Counted from the stretch's first letter, positions 35,676 through 44,745 are shown. The stretch: 64,000 nt of DNA from Embleya hyalina (GCF_003967355.1 NZ_BIFH01000040.1:62001-126000); one strand, 5' to 3'. Numbers and translations are program-made. Notes: generated by a model from the letters alone, not told the origin.

Positions 35676-35959
35676 GAACGATTACCGGCCATACGCGCCG
35701 GCTGGAAATCTGCCTGCGAAAAGCGTGATCAGGCTCCTACCCTGCAAGGATGCCGAGCCGGTGCGGGCCGCTCGGCGCCCGATACAAGGGGGTCGTCCGA
35801 GTCGGAAGGCGATTGCGGGTGAATCGCCGTCAACCAATTTCACCGACACCTTCTGCGGCGAGAATATTCCGCGTGACAATTGCTGTCGCGGCGCACCGGT
35901 GCCTCTCGTCAATTCGCCGGCGACGCCCTTTTCGGTCGCGGTATTACGAATGCCGGCGT

Positions 35960-37246
35960 TCAGGCCAACGTCACCGTCACCGGGAGTTCCTTGATGCCGT
36001 TGACGAAGTTCGAGCGGACCCGGCGGACCTCGCCCGCCAGGCGGATGTCGGCGATCCGGGGGAGCAGTTCCTCGAACATGATCCGCATCTCCAGGCGGGC
36101 CAGGGCGTTGCCGAGGCAGAAGTGCGGGCCGCCCTTGCCGAAGGTGACGTGGTCGACGCCGCGTCGGGTGACGTCGAAGCTGTACGGGTTCTCGAACACC
36201 GCCTCGTCCCGGTTGCCCGAGGCGAACCACATCACCACCTTGTCGCCCTCGCGGATGCGCCTGCCGCCGACCTCGGCGTCCCGGGTCGCGGTGCGGCGGA
36301 AGTGGTAGACGGGCGAGGCCCAGCGCAGGAACTCCTCGACGGCGTCCGGCATCAGCGCGAGATCGTCGCGCAGCAGCTCCAGCTGTGTCGGGTTGCGCAG
36401 CAGGGCCAGCATCGTGTGCGAGATCGCGTGTCGGGTGGTCTCGTTGCCGGCCACGACCAGGAGCAGGAAGTAGTTGTCGAAGTCGTGCCGCGACAGCGGC
36501 ACACCGTCCGAGGGGCAATGGTTGACCAGCCGGCTGACCAGGTCGGTGCCCTCGCCGCCACGGCGCGCGGCGGCCAACTCACGTCCGTAGGCGAAGACTT
36601 CGAGCGACGCCGGGCTGCGGAAGGGCAAGTCGCGATAGCGCTCGCTCTCCGCGCTCTCCAGGAGTACGTCCGCGTAGTCCGGGTCGGTGTTGCCGATGAT
36701 CCGGTTGCCCCAGTCGATCAGTTTCTCGGTGTCCTCGCCCGGCACGTCCAGCATCTTGGCCAGTACGTTGATCGGGAAGTCGGCGGAGACCTCGTGCACG
36801 AAGTCGAACGTGCCCTTGGCCAGCGCGTTGTCGAGGGTGCGAGCGGTCAGCCCGCGCAGGAACGTGCCGTAGTCGGCGATCGCGCGCGGGGTGAACTGCT
36901 TCTGCAGCAGCCTGCGCAGGGCGCCGTGGCGCAGGCCGTCGGTCTCCAGGAGCGAGCGGCGGATGGCGATCTGCGAGTCGTCGACCTCCTCCAGGTTGGT
37001 GAAGCGCGTGGAGGTGAAGGTCCGCGGATCGCGGTCGACCGCGACGATGTCGGCATGCCGGGTCAACGCCCAGAAGCCGCTGTTCGGCGCCGGCTCGGGC
37101 TGCCAGTGCACGGGATCCTCACGGCGCAGCGTGTGGAACATCCGCCACGGCGTCTCGCCGTCGAGGAAAAGGTCGTTGTCCGCGAGGTCGATCTCGTCGA
37201 GCGGCATCGGCTCGGGCGTCGTCGAGGCGTTGGTGGGGGTGCGCAC
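35960..37246 (-). CDS. Cytochrome P450 (CYP124/125/142-like)
   Basis: A 428-residue soluble P450. The I-helix oxygen-binding motif is AGNETTRHAI. The PERF-like segment and ASPVYHFRRTATRDAEVGG follow. The heme loop FGKGGPHFCLGNALARLE contains the thiolate Cys377. AGNETT plus the HFRRTA substrate strand is typical of the actinobacterial CYP124/125/142 clan, but also of P450s of amine-degrading clusters, so family alone does not fix the substrate. The GTG at 37246 follows GAGGAG. The gene starts 9 bases after the stop of the glutamine-synthetase-like gene, in one operon controlled by the dyad at 38658. Its ferredoxin and reductase are probably those at 48.2-49.6 kb, under the same operator. Confidence 0.93.
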   Translation of the reverse strand: MRTPTNASTTPEPMPLDEIDLADNDLFLDGETPWRMFHTLRREDPVHWQPEPAPNSGFWALTRHADIVAVDRDPRTFTSTRFTNLEEVDDSQIAIRRSLLETDGLRHGALRRLLQKQFTPRAIADYGTFLRGLTARTLDNALAKGTFDFVHEVSADFPINVLAKMLDVPGEDTEKLIDWGNRIIGNTDPDYADVLLESAESERYRDLPFRSPASLEVFAYGRELAAARRGGEGTDLVSRLVNHCPSDGVPLSRHDFDNYFLLLVVAGNETTRHAISHTMLALLRNPTQLELLRDDLALMPDAVEEFLRWASPVYHFRRTATRDAEVGGRRIREGDKVVMWFASGNRDEAVFENPYSFDVTRRGVDHVTFGKGGPHFCLGNALARLEMRIMFEELLPRIADIRLAGEVRRVRSNFVNGIKELPVTVTLA

Positions 37247-37255
37247 GCGGGCTCC

Positions 37256-38614
37256 TCAGAGGTGGTAGGCGTACTCGGTGAACTCCCAGTCGGTGACGTG
37301 CCGGTGGAAGCGGGCGACCTCGTCGCGCTTGTAGGTGAGGAAGGCGTCGGTGAACTCCGGGCCGAGCAGCGCGGTGAGCGCGTCGTCGGCCGCGAAGGCG
37401 TCCAGCGCCTCGGTCAGCGTCGCGGGCAGGATCGGCGCCTTGGCGGTGTCGTAGCCGTACCCCTCCAGCGGGGGCGGCGGCATCGCCTTGTCGCGCAGGC
37501 CCAGATGCACCGCGGCGAGCAGCCCGGCGACGGCCAGATACGGGTTGGCGCTCGCGTCGCCGAGACGGATCTCCAGCCGCGCGCCGGCGCCGCGCTCGGG
37601 CGGTATCCGGATCATCGCGCTGCGGTTGTCCAGGCCCCAGTCGATCAGCCACGGCGCGAGCGTGTCCGGGCCGAAACGTTTGTACGAGTTGACCGTCGGG
37701 TTCAGCAGCGCGGCCAGCGCGGGGGCGTGTGCGAGCACGCCGGCGATGGCGTGGTGCGCGACCGTGGACAGGCCGTGTGCCCCGTCGGGGTCGTCGAACG
37801 CGTTGGCCCCGTCCGGATCCACGCAGCTCAGGTGCAGATGGAAGCCGGAACCACCCTCGTCCGCGAAGGGTTTGGCCATGAAGGTGGCCAACCGGCCCTC
37901 CATGCGGGCGAGTTCCTTCACCGAGGCCTTGAAGCGGAAGGCCCGGTCGGCGGCGTCGAGCGCGTCCGAGTGGTGCAGGTTGATCTCGAACTGACCCGAG
38001 CAGTACTCGTGGTTGCCGGTGGTGGCGCCGATGCCCAGGCGGCCGAGGTGACGCAGGGTACGCAGCAGGTGGCCGTCCGGGTCCCCGCGTCGGCCCGCGA
38101 CGTAGACGTTGCCCGGCGCGTCGCCGTACCGCCGCCACCCGCCCCGGCCGTCCGGGTCCGGCTCGCACAGGAAGTATTCCAACTCGGGCCCGACCACCGG
38201 CCGAAGTCCGGTCTCGTCGGCCATCCGACGCAGTACGTCGCGCAGCAGCGAGCGCGGCGCCTCGGCGGCCAGTCGCCCGGTCGCCGGGTCCACAGTCTCG
38301 CCCAGACACCACGCCACGCCCGGCTCCCACGGGATGTCGACCAGGGTGTCCAGGTCCGGGTACACGCAGATGTCCGGCAGCCCGGCGTCCATGCCGCCGG
38401 CGACCGCGACGGTCTCGCCCCGGGGCGTGGTGTGGAAGACCGCGCGACAGAAGGCCAGTCCGTGGGCCTGTACCGAGGGCAGGTGGTCCACCAGCACGTC
38501 GCGACCACGATCGGTGCCGATCAGGTCCGGGTAGGCGACCCGGACCACGTCGATCCCGCGCGCCCGCAGGTCGGCGACGATGTCGTGGACCCGGTCCGAC
38601 TCGGATGGATTCAC
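37256..38614 (-). CDS. Glutamine-synthetase-like ligase (gamma-glutamylamide synthetase type)
   Basis: A 452-residue glutamine synthetase homologue (GlnT/PuuA/TdnQ-like group). VVGPELEYFLCEPD, GNHEYCSGQFEINL, GGSGFHLHLS and NPTVNSYKRFGPDTLAPW are the conserved catalytic strands of the fold. ENRSAMIRIPPER-like DNRSAMIRIPPE follows. The composition and the PuuD/PuuC-like neighbours suggest ATP-dependent gamma-glutamylation of an amine rather than ammonia assimilation. The GTG at 38614 has GAGGAG upstream at normal spacing. It is the first gene of an operon with the P450, 44 bases downstream of a copy of the regulon dyad. The amine substrate is unknown. Confidence 0.9.
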   Translation of the reverse strand: MNPSESDRVHDIVADLRARGIDVVRVAYPDLIGTDRGRDVLVDHLPSVQAHGLAFCRAVFHTTPRGETVAVAGGMDAGLPDICVYPDLDTLVDIPWEPGVAWCLGETVDPATGRLAAEAPRSLLRDVLRRMADETGLRPVVGPELEYFLCEPDPDGRGGWRRYGDAPGNVYVAGRRGDPDGHLLRTLRHLGRLGIGATTGNHEYCSGQFEINLHHSDALDAADRAFRFKASVKELARMEGRLATFMAKPFADEGGSGFHLHLSCVDPDGANAFDDPDGAHGLSTVAHHAIAGVLAHAPALAALLNPTVNSYKRFGPDTLAPWLIDWGLDNRSAMIRIPPERGAGARLEIRLGDASANPYLAVAGLLAAVHLGLRDKAMPPPPLEGYGYDTAKAPILPATLTEALDAFAADDALTALLGPEFTDAFLTYKRDEVARFHRHVTDWEFTEYAYHL

Positions 38615-38657
38615 CGGATTCTCCTCGCACGGGATGGACGGCGGCGGCACGAGCCGA

Positions 38658-38677
38658 TTCGTTTGAGCCCAAACCAT
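38658..38677. promoter_or_regulatory. Regulon dyad, copy 1
   Basis: TTCGTTTG-N4-CAAACCAT, 44 bases upstream of the glutamine-synthetase-like gene. One of seven copies of ATCGTTTG-N4-CAAACGAT in the window. Confidence 0.7.
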
Positions 38678-38750
38678 ATGAAGGTCGCAGGTGTCGCACA
38701 AGGGGTTGGGCAAGCCTTTTACGCACGTGACAACGCGGAGTGGGGGGCAT

Positions 38751-38770
38751 ATCGTACGGACCCAAACGAT
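38751..38770. promoter_or_regulatory. Regulon dyad, copy 2
   Basis: ATCGTACG-N4-CAAACGAT, 38 bases upstream of the acetoacetate-decarboxylase-like gene, facing copy 1 across the same divergent interval. Confidence 0.7.
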
Positions 38771-38808
38771 CCATTCGGCTCGGCTTCGGGCTCGCAGAGG
38801 GAGGCGCC

Positions 38809-39624
38809 ATGACCGGCGTACGCGGTGTACACGGTTTCTTCCACCCCAAGACCGGCACGGGCCGGTCGTCGATGATCCCCGCACCCCCGTGGCACTACTC
38901 CGGCGACCTGCTCACCGTCGAGTACCGCACCGACCCCGCCCGGGTGGCCGAACTGCTGCCCCCGCAACTCGAACTCGCCGACGAGGACCCCGGCGCGGTC
39001 GCGCTGATCTGGGCCGATTGGCAGTCCTGCTCGGCCGGGCGGGGCGAACTGCTCGACCCGGTGCGCGCGCAGTACAAGGAGTGCTTCGTGGTGGTGCGCT
39101 GCCGCTACGCGGGGGTGACCTACTCGCGCTGCGTGTACATCTGGGTGGACAAGGACTTCGCCATCGCGCGCGGGCTGCACCAGGGCTATCCGAAGAAGCT
39201 GGGCTCGATCCACCAGACCCGCCCGCACCCGTACGGCCCGGCGCCCCGGATCGAGGCGGGCGCGACGTTCGGTGCCACCCTGGCCGCCGCCGACCGGCGC
39301 CTGGCCGAGGTGGTGGTGACGCTGCGCGAGCCGGCGCCCACCAACGGCTTCGTCAACGGGCATCCGATGGCGCACCACCGCTGGTTGCCGTCGATCGCCC
39401 CGGGCGGGGGCCTGGCCCTGGACGAACTGGTGGTCACCGGCGCCGAGTCCGCCGAGGGCGGGCAGGCGTGGGCCGGCGACGCGGAGTTGACCCTGTTCGA
39501 GGCGCCCACGGAGGAACTGGCCCGGCTGGAGCCGATCGAGCCGATCGGCGCCTACTACCGCCAGGTCGGCGTGGTCTGGAACGGCGGCACGCTGCTGGCG
39601 AGCGGCGCGTCGGGCGCGCGGTAG
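38809..39624 (+). CDS. Acetoacetate decarboxylase-superfamily protein
   Basis: A 271-residue protein of the acetoacetate decarboxylase superfamily. The segment GLHQGYPKKLGSIHQTRPHPYG (from about residue 122) contains the paired lysines (129-130) where ADC forms its Schiff base. PPAPWHYSGDLLTVEY-like start and the YAGVTYSRCVYIWVD strand complete the fold. Members include true decarboxylases and Schiff-base hydratases/aldolases such as MppR, so the reaction is open. The ATG at 38809 follows AGAGGGAGG. It is preceded by regulon dyad copy 2 and divergent from the GS-P450 operon, which ties it to the same catabolic scheme. It ends at a symmetrical terminator shared with the permease gene. Confidence 0.88.
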   Translation: MTGVRGVHGFFHPKTGTGRSSMIPAPPWHYSGDLLTVEYRTDPARVAELLPPQLELADEDPGAVALIWADWQSCSAGRGELLDPVRAQYKECFVVVRCRYAGVTYSRCVYIWVDKDFAIARGLHQGYPKKLGSIHQTRPHPYGPAPRIEAGATFGATLAAADRRLAEVVVTLREPAPTNGFVNGHPMAHHRWLPSIAPGGGLALDELVVTGAESAEGGQAWAGDAELTLFEAPTEELARLEPIEPIGAYYRQVGVVWNGGTLLASGASGAR

Positions 39625-39644
39625 GCCCGGCGGCGGTACCCGCG

Positions 39645-39676
39645 CGAAGGACCCTGCCGATCGGCAGGGTCCTTCG
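39645..39676. terminator. Perfect 32-bp palindromic bidirectional terminator
   Basis: CGAAGGACCCTGCCGA and its exact complement without a spacer (functional loop GATC). It lies between the convergent decarboxylase-like and permease genes, 12-20 bases from each stop. Confidence 0.88.
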
Positions 39677-39687
39677 TGTGTCCGCGG

Positions 39688-41151
39688 TCAGCCGCGCCCC
39701 CGCCCGATGCCCGCGTAGACGTGCGGTCGGGCCGTGCGCAGGTACACCGCGAACAGCGCGCCGACCACCCCCGCGCCGAGCACCAGCGCGGGCAGCACCC
39801 AGCGCAGCGCGGAGCCCGAGTCGACACCGAGGAGTACGCCGAAGTTGTCCAGGGCGGCGACGAACACCACCGCGAGCAGTACCGCCGCGACGGCGGGCGC
39901 GAGCAACCGGCTCCACGCGTTCTCGCCGTCGGCGCCGTGCCGCAGGAAGAAGGCGATCACCGCGAGCGAGGTCAGCACCAGGAGCAACATCACGCCGAGC
40001 GCGCCCAGGTTGGTGAACCAGTTGAACAGGGTCGCCATCGGGTCGCGGTCGAGCACGACGAACACGATCACCACGGCCGCGGCGAGCACGGTCTGGGTGG
40101 CCGAACCCAGGTGCGGGGAGTCGGTGCGCGGGTGGGTGCGGCCCAGCGGCGTCGGCAGCACCCCCTCGCGACCGAGCGCGAAGAAGTAGCGGGCGACCGC
40201 GTTGTGGAAGGACAGCAGCGCGGCGAACAGGCTGGTGATCAGGAACACCTGGGCCACGTCGGCGAAACCCGAGCCGATCTGGTCGCCGCCGAGGACGAAG
40301 ATCAGGTTCGGCCCGTTCTCGGCCGCCGCCGCGACCGCCTTGTCGGTACCCGCCCCGCTGATCAGCGCCCAGGCGGTGATCGCGTACAGCACGCCGATCA
40401 CGCCGACCGAGATGTAGGTCGAGCGGGCCACGGTGCGCCGGGGATCCTTGCACTCCTCGCCGTAGATCGCGGCCGACTCGAAGCCGGTGAAGGAGGCCAT
40501 CACGAAGCAGAAGGCCGCGCCCATCGAGCCGGTGGTCAGCGCGTCCCAGGAGAAGGGGTGCAGCGACACGCCCTCGGGGGCGTGGCCGAACGCGCCGATG
40601 TCGAAGACCAGTACGGTGATCGTCTCCGCGACCAGCAGTGCGGCCAGCACCCGCGCGTTGAGGTCGATCCGCAGGTAGCCGAGGGTGCCGACGATCGCGA
40701 TGCCGACCAGGACGATCACCCACCAGTCGACGTGCCACCCGAACTTGGCGTCCAGGAAGTCGGCCGTGGTGAAGCCGAACAGGCCGTAGATGCCGATCTG
40801 CATGGCGTTGTAGGAGATCAGCGCGACGAACGCGGCGCCGAGGCCGGCCACCCGGCCCAGGCCCTGGGCCACGTAGGCGTAGAAGGCGCCCGCGCCGGTG
40901 ATCCGCCGGCTCATCGCCGCGTAGCCGACGCTGAAGACGGCGAGCAGGGCGGCCAGGACGAGGTAGGCCGCCGGTATTCCGGAGGTCTCGGTGACCGCGA
41001 GGCTCTGCGGGATGCCGCCGGCGGCGACGGTGAGGGGGGCGGAGGCCGCCACCACGAAGAAGACGATGTGTGCGACGCCGAGCGAGCCGCGGGAGGGTAC
41101 GGCCGGGTCGGAATCGGAGGAGTTGTTCGTCGACGCTTCTCTGACTGCCAT
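39688..41151 (-). CDS. APC-superfamily amino acid/amine permease
   Basis: A 487-residue permease with 12 predicted membrane segments. VFFVVAASAPLTVAAGGIPQSL is the TM1 unwound substrate motif. GAGAFYAYVAQGLGRVAG is the APC TM3 region, and FTGFESAAIYGEECKDPRRTVARST, near residue 215, is the APC TM6-loop signature. By family it imports an amino acid or amine by proton symport. The ATG at 41151 follows GGAGG. Two regulon dyads (41210, 41245) separate it from the divergent MarR gene. The uptake role for the pathway substrate is inferred from this shared control. Confidence 0.93.
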   Translation of the reverse strand: MAVREASTNNSSDSDPAVPSRGSLGVAHIVFFVVAASAPLTVAAGGIPQSLAVTETSGIPAAYLVLAALLAVFSVGYAAMSRRITGAGAFYAYVAQGLGRVAGLGAAFVALISYNAMQIGIYGLFGFTTADFLDAKFGWHVDWWVIVLVGIAIVGTLGYLRIDLNARVLAALLVAETITVLVFDIGAFGHAPEGVSLHPFSWDALTTGSMGAAFCFVMASFTGFESAAIYGEECKDPRRTVARSTYISVGVIGVLYAITAWALISGAGTDKAVAAAAENGPNLIFVLGGDQIGSGFADVAQVFLITSLFAALLSFHNAVARYFFALGREGVLPTPLGRTHPRTDSPHLGSATQTVLAAAVVIVFVVLDRDPMATLFNWFTNLGALGVMLLLVLTSLAVIAFFLRHGADGENAWSRLLAPAVAAVLLAVVFVAALDNFGVLLGVDSGSALRWVLPALVLGAGVVGALFAVYLRTARPHVYAGIGRGRG

Positions 41152-41209
41152 GTCCGGCGCCTCCGAGGGTGGGAGCGGATGGGGACCGGTGGGAGCGGGC
41201 GGGAACCCG

Positions 41210-41229
41210 TTCGTTTGGGCCCGTACGAT
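41210..41229. promoter_or_regulatory. Regulon dyad, copy 3
   Basis: TTCGTTTG-N4-CGTACGAT, 59 bases upstream of the permease start. Confidence 0.7.
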
Positions 41230-41244
41230 CTAGGAGTGTCGCCG

Positions 41245-41264
41245 ATCGTACGGATGCAAACAGG
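41245..41264. promoter_or_regulatory. Regulon dyad, copy 4 (degenerate right arm)
   Basis: ATCGTACG-N4-CAAACAGG, 84 bases upstream of the MarR start and 15 bases from copy 3. Suggests autoregulation of the regulator. Confidence 0.55.
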
Positions 41265-41348
41265 TCCTCACAAGAGCTAGATTTCACGGTGCACAGGGCG
41301 TATCGGGCCGGGGTCGGATACGCGCACGACTAGATAAGGCGGGGCACG

Positions 41349-41921
41349 TTGGTCGGCAAGCGGTCCATCACCGAGACGGAGAAGGCCGTTCGGGCCCGGC
41401 TGGGCGACATCCCGCTGCGGCGCGAGCAGATGGCCGCGGTGTCGAACATCTATCGGGCCGCCGCCGCGGTGCGCCAGCACCTGGAGAACTCGGTGCTGCG
41501 CGACGCGGAACTCACCTGGACCGCGTTCACGGTGTTGTGGGAGGTGTGGATCTGGGGCGAGAGCGAGACCCGGCACGTCGCCGAGGAGGCGGGCATCTCC
41601 AAGGGCACGCTCACCGGCGTGGCCCGCACGCTGGAGACGCGCGGGCTGCTCCATCGGGCGGCGCACGCCACCGACGGCCGGCTCGTGCTGCTCTCGCTGA
41701 CCCCGGCCGGCGAGGAGCTGATGGCCCGGGTCTTCCCGGCCTTCAACGCGGAGGAGGCCTTCGTCGCCGACGACCTGACCGCGGACGAATGCCTCACCCT
41801 GGCCGACGGCCTGCGCCGCATCGTGGCGCGGTTGGAGGCCAAGGGAGAGGAACGCCGCCAGGAACTCCTGGCCGGCGGCGAACCGAAGCCGAGGCGCGGG
41901 GGGCGGCGCCCGAAGGGGTAG
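41349..41921 (+). CDS. MarR-family transcriptional regulator
   Basis: A 190-residue winged-helix regulator. The HTH reads ETRHVAEEAGISKGTLTGVARTLETRGLLHR (about residues 75-107), followed by the wing ATDGRLVLLSLTPAGEEL. A Lys/Arg/Pro-rich C-terminal tail (KPRRGGRRPKG) is unusual. The start is TTG at 41349 with AAGGCGGGG upstream; the next Met would remove the first helix. It lies in the centre of the catabolic block, divergent from the permease, with two regulon dyads between. It is therefore the best candidate to bind ATCGTTTG-N4-CAAACGAT throughout the regulon (inference). Usually a ligand-released repressor. Confidence 0.92.
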   Translation: MVGKRSITETEKAVRARLGDIPLRREQMAAVSNIYRAAAAVRQHLENSVLRDAELTWTAFTVLWEVWIWGESETRHVAEEAGISKGTLTGVARTLETRGLLHRAAHATDGRLVLLSLTPAGEELMARVFPAFNAEEAFVADDLTADECLTLADGLRRIVARLEAKGEERRQELLAGGEPKPRRGGRRPKG

Positions 41922-42010
41922 GCGGGGTCGCGGGGTCGGGGCGGATGTCGGACGGGTCTGCTTCGCTCGGTGCGCCGCATCGAGCGGGCGGGTCCGGACG
42001 AGGAGGAAAC

Positions 42011-42388
42011 GTGGGTACGTGGGGCAGTGGCAACTTCGACAGCGATCCCGCCCATGAGCACTTGACGATGATCGTCGATCGGCTCGTCGACGAGGTCGCC
42101 GAGGTGATGGCGGCGGACGATCCGGTGCAGCTGGAGCCGGACGAGTACTGGGGTGTGGCGATCCCCTGCAACCTGGAACTGGTGTGCGCGCTGTACGACG
42201 CCGGCTATGTCGCCGACCGGATGCCCGCCGCCGAGGTGGTCGAGGGGTGGAAGCAGACCTTCGTGGGTGTCTGGGAGCGGACCATCGACGGTCTGGGGCC
42301 GTCGGAGGAGTGGAAACGGGAGCGGCGGGCGATACTGGTCGCCACGTTCGACCGCATGGCGCGGGCGTGTACCGAGGCCGCCCGGTAG
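42011..42388 (+). CDS. DUF4259 domain-containing protein
   Basis: A 125-residue protein beginning MGTWGSGNFDSDPAHEHL (GTG-initiated), the hallmark N terminus of DUF4259 proteins, followed by an all-helical body. The GTG at 42011 has the near-perfect ribosome site AGGAGGAAAC. Function unknown in the family. It lies 89 bases downstream of the MarR gene on the same strand without a regulon dyad, and converges with the PuuD-like gene. Its place in the catabolic block may be coincidental. Confidence 0.88.
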   Translation: MGTWGSGNFDSDPAHEHLTMIVDRLVDEVAEVMAADDPVQLEPDEYWGVAIPCNLELVCALYDAGYVADRMPAAEVVEGWKQTFVGVWERTIDGLGPSEEWKRERRAILVATFDRMARACTEAAR

Positions 42389-42419
42389 CACGCCGCGCGC
42401 CGTGTCGTGGTGCGGATGG

Positions 42420-43109
42420 TCAGTGCGTGGCCGCCTCGATCAGTGCGTCGAACAGGGCCTGTTGCCTCGGGTCGATGGCTGCGGTGTCCTCGGGGTGCCA
42501 CTGGATCGCGACGAACCAGCCCGCGGGGTCGACGAGTTCGACCGCCTCGACGATGCCGTCGGCGGCGGTGCCGGTGACCCGGAGCCCGGGGGCCGGGCGG
42601 TCGATCGCCTGGTGGTGGTAGCAGGAGACGTCCAGGTCCTCGGCGCCGGCGGCGCGGGCGGTGGTCGAGTCGGGGGTCAGCGTCACCGGGTGGACGACGT
42701 GGCGGTGGTGGACGGGCATGTCCTGGGACAGCGTGCCGCCGAGCGCCACATTGACCACCTGCAGGCCCCGACAGACGGCGAGGGTGGGCAGGCCGACGGC
42801 CAGCGCGTGGCGGGCGGCGGCGAGGTCGAAGGCATCCTGGTCGGCATCGACGTCGTACACCTCGTCATGCGTGGTGTCCGCGCCGTAGGTGCTCGGCGCC
42901 AGGTCGCCGCCGCCGGGCAGCAGCAGGCCGTCGGCGCGGGCCAACCGGGCCGCGGCACCGGCGGGTTCGGCCGGGTGCATCATGAACGGCTCGCCGCCCG
43001 CCCGGTACACCGCCTCGGCGAGGGCGCGGGCGGTCACCTCGGCGGCGTGGCGCAGGGCGGACGTGGTGGCGGCGAACCGGCAGGGGAGGGCTATCAGGGG
43101 GCGGGGCAC
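42420..43109 (-). CDS. Gamma-glutamyl-gamma-aminobutyrate hydrolase-like (PuuD family)
   Basis: A 229-residue class I glutamine-amidotransferase-fold hydrolase. The nucleophile Cys113 lies in LAVCRGLQVVN. The catalytic His205 and Glu207 are in QWHPED. LLLPGGGDLAPSTYG is the oxyanion strand. PuuD-type enzymes hydrolyse the gamma-glutamyl bond after oxidation of a gamma-glutamylated amine. The GTG at 43109 has CGGAG upstream. It is the second gene of a leftward operon, 106 bases after the PuuC-like aldehyde dehydrogenase, driven by the dyad at 44810. Together with the GS-like ligase and permease it reproduces a Puu-type gamma-glutamylation route. Confidence 0.92.
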   Translation of the reverse strand: MPRPLIALPCRFAATTSALRHAAEVTARALAEAVYRAGGEPFMMHPAEPAGAAARLARADGLLLPGGGDLAPSTYGADTTHDEVYDVDADQDAFDLAAARHALAVGLPTLAVCRGLQVVNVALGGTLSQDMPVHHRHVVHPVTLTPDSTTARAAGAEDLDVSCYHHQAIDRPAPGLRVTGTAADGIVEAVELVDPAGWFVAIQWHPEDTAAIDPRQQALFDALIEAATH

Positions 43110-43215
43110 GGGGGTCTCCGAAAATGCGGGGGAACGGTGGTGCGCTGCGGGGACGGCGGCCCGGCCGCTCGGGAGGAACCGCCGGGCGGGTCGGGGGAGT
43201 CGCCGGCCCTCGGTG

Positions 43216-44745
43216 TCACAGGCGGATCCAGGTGGTCTTGAGGTCGGTGTACTTGTCGAGCGCGTGCAGCGACTTGTCCCGGCCGTGGCCCGATTGTTTG
43301 ACGCCGCCGAACGGCACGTTGAGGCCGCCCTCCTCGTAGCAGTTGACCCAGACCGTGCCGGCGCGGACGGCCCGGGACAGGCGGTGCGCGGCGGAGAGGT
43401 CGGTGGTCCACACGCCCGCCGCGAGGCCGTACTCGGTCGCGTTGGCCAGACGGACCGCCTCGTCCTCGGTGTCGAACGTGAGTACCGCGAGCACCGGGCC
43501 GAACACCTCCTCGCGTGCGAGCGCCATGTCGGGGGTGACCCGGTCGAACACGGTCGGCTCCAGGTAGTGGCCCGGGCGATCGAGCCGGGTCCCGCCGGTG
43601 CGCAGCCGGGCGCCGGCGGCGTCGGCGCGGGCGATGTGGTCCCCGACCCGGGCCAGGTGCTCGGCGGTCACCAGCGCGCCCATCGTGGTGGCCGGGTCGA
43701 GCGGGTCGCCGACGCGCAGCGCGCGGGCCCGGTCGACCACCGCGTCCACCACCTCGTCGGCGATCGAGGAGTGCACGAGCAGCCGGGACGGCGCGGTGCA
43801 CATCTCGCCCTGGTTGAAGAAGATGCCCCAGGCCGCGCTCGCCGCGGCGGCCGGTATGTCGGCGTCGGGCAGCACGATGTGCGGGGACTTCCCGCCCAGT
43901 TCGAGCCAGACCCGCTTGAGGTTGGAGTCGGCGGCGTAGCGCAGGAAGTGCCGGCCGACGGCGGTGGAGCCGGTGAACGCGAGCACGTCGACGTCCGGGT
44001 GCAGACCCAGGGCGCGGCCCGTGGTCGGGCCCTCGCCGGCGATCACGTTGAACACCCCCGGCGGCAGGCCGGCCTCGCTCGCCAGGCGGCCCAGCCGCAG
44101 GGCGGACAGTGGTGACTGCTCGGCGGGCTTGAGCACGACGGTGCAGCCGGCCGCCAGTGCCGGAGCGACCTTCCAGGCGGCCATGGTGAGCGGGAAGTTC
44201 CACGGGACGACCGCCGCGACCACGCCCACCGGCTCGCGGGTGACCAGGGCCAGGGCGTCGGCGGGGGTCTGCGGCGCCTCGTCGACCAGCTTGTCGGCGA
44301 CCTCGCCGTACCAGCGGAACGTGGCCGCCACGGCGCGCAGTTCGATGTCGTACGCCTCGGTGATCGGCTTGCCCATCTCCAGCGAGACGGTCAGCGCGAG
44401 TTCGGCTCGGTGGGCCTCGACCGCGTCGGCGAGCCGGATCAGCGCACGGCCGCGTTCGGCCGGGGCGAGTCGGGGCCAGGGCCCGGCGTCGAAGGCGCGG
44501 CGGGCGGCGGCGACGGCGAGGTCGACCTCGTGCTGCCCGGCGCGGGCGGGTTCGGCGAGGGGGGTGCCGTCGCGCGGGGCGATCACGGTGAAGGTGTCGC
44601 CGCCGCCGGGGTGGTCCTCGCCGTCGATGTGATGGACCGTTACGGGACGGAGGCGGTCGGCGCGGTGCAGCCAGTCGTCGTGCGTGGGGTGGTCGCCGGG
44701 GGCGCTTGGGGCGCCCGGGTCGATCGGGTGGGGGTGCTCCGTCAT
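43216..44745 (-). CDS. Aldehyde dehydrogenase (PuuC-like)
   Basis: A 509-residue NAD(P)-dependent ALDH. VPWNFPLTMAAWKVAPALAAGCTVVLKPAEQSP is the cofactor region. FTGSTAVGRHFLRYAA is the NAD-binding Rossmann loop. LELGGKSPHIV carries the general-base Glu and FNQGEMCTAPSRLLVHSS the nucleophilic Cys. The N terminus is about 35 residues longer than usual and His/Pro-rich. The ATG at 44745 follows an AAGCGGA tract. It is the first gene of the operon with the PuuD-like hydrolase, with the regulon dyad 65 bases upstream. It would oxidise a gamma-glutamylated or free amino-aldehyde (inference from context). Confidence 0.93.
   Translation of the reverse strand: MTEHPHPIDPGAPSAPGDHPTHDDWLHRADRLRPVTVHHIDGEDHPGGGDTFTVIAPRDGTPLAEPARAGQHEVDLAVAAARRAFDAGPWPRLAPAERGRALIRLADAVEAHRAELALTVSLEMGKPITEAYDIELRAVAATFRWYGEVADKLVDEAPQTPADALALVTREPVGVVAAVVPWNFPLTMAAWKVAPALAAGCTVVLKPAEQSPLSALRLGRLASEAGLPPGVFNVIAGEGPTTGRALGLHPDVDVLAFTGSTAVGRHFLRYAADSNLKRVWLELGGKSPHIVLPDADIPAAAASAAWGIFFNQGEMCTAPSRLLVHSSIADEVVDAVVDRARALRVGDPLDPATTMGALVTAEHLARVGDHIARADAAGARLRTGGTRLDRPGHYLEPTVFDRVTPDMALAREEVFGPVLAVLTFDTEDEAVRLANATEYGLAAGVWTTDLSAAHRLSRAVRAGTVWVNCYEEGGLNVPFGGVKQSGHGRDKSLHALDKYTDLKTTWIRL

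Noticed and set aside
31889-35728. A 1,279-codon rightward frame opposite lanB/lanC
   Set aside because: Low-complexity Arg/Gly/Val composition, no start signal, and the LanB/LanC reading on the other strand is unambiguous.
35725-35994. A small Cys-containing rightward frame next to the lanthipeptide precursor, considered as a second precursor
   Set aside because: It overlaps the end of the P450 gene on the opposite strand, lacks a leader motif and ribosome site, and points away from lanB.
35750-38812. A 1,020-codon rightward frame opposite the P450 and GS-like genes
   Set aside because: Antisense shadow; both leftward genes show complete catalytic motifs.
39645-39676. Perfect 32-bp palindrome considered as an operator or recombination site
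   Set aside because: It lies between convergent stops at equal distance, which is the usual place of a bidirectional terminator.
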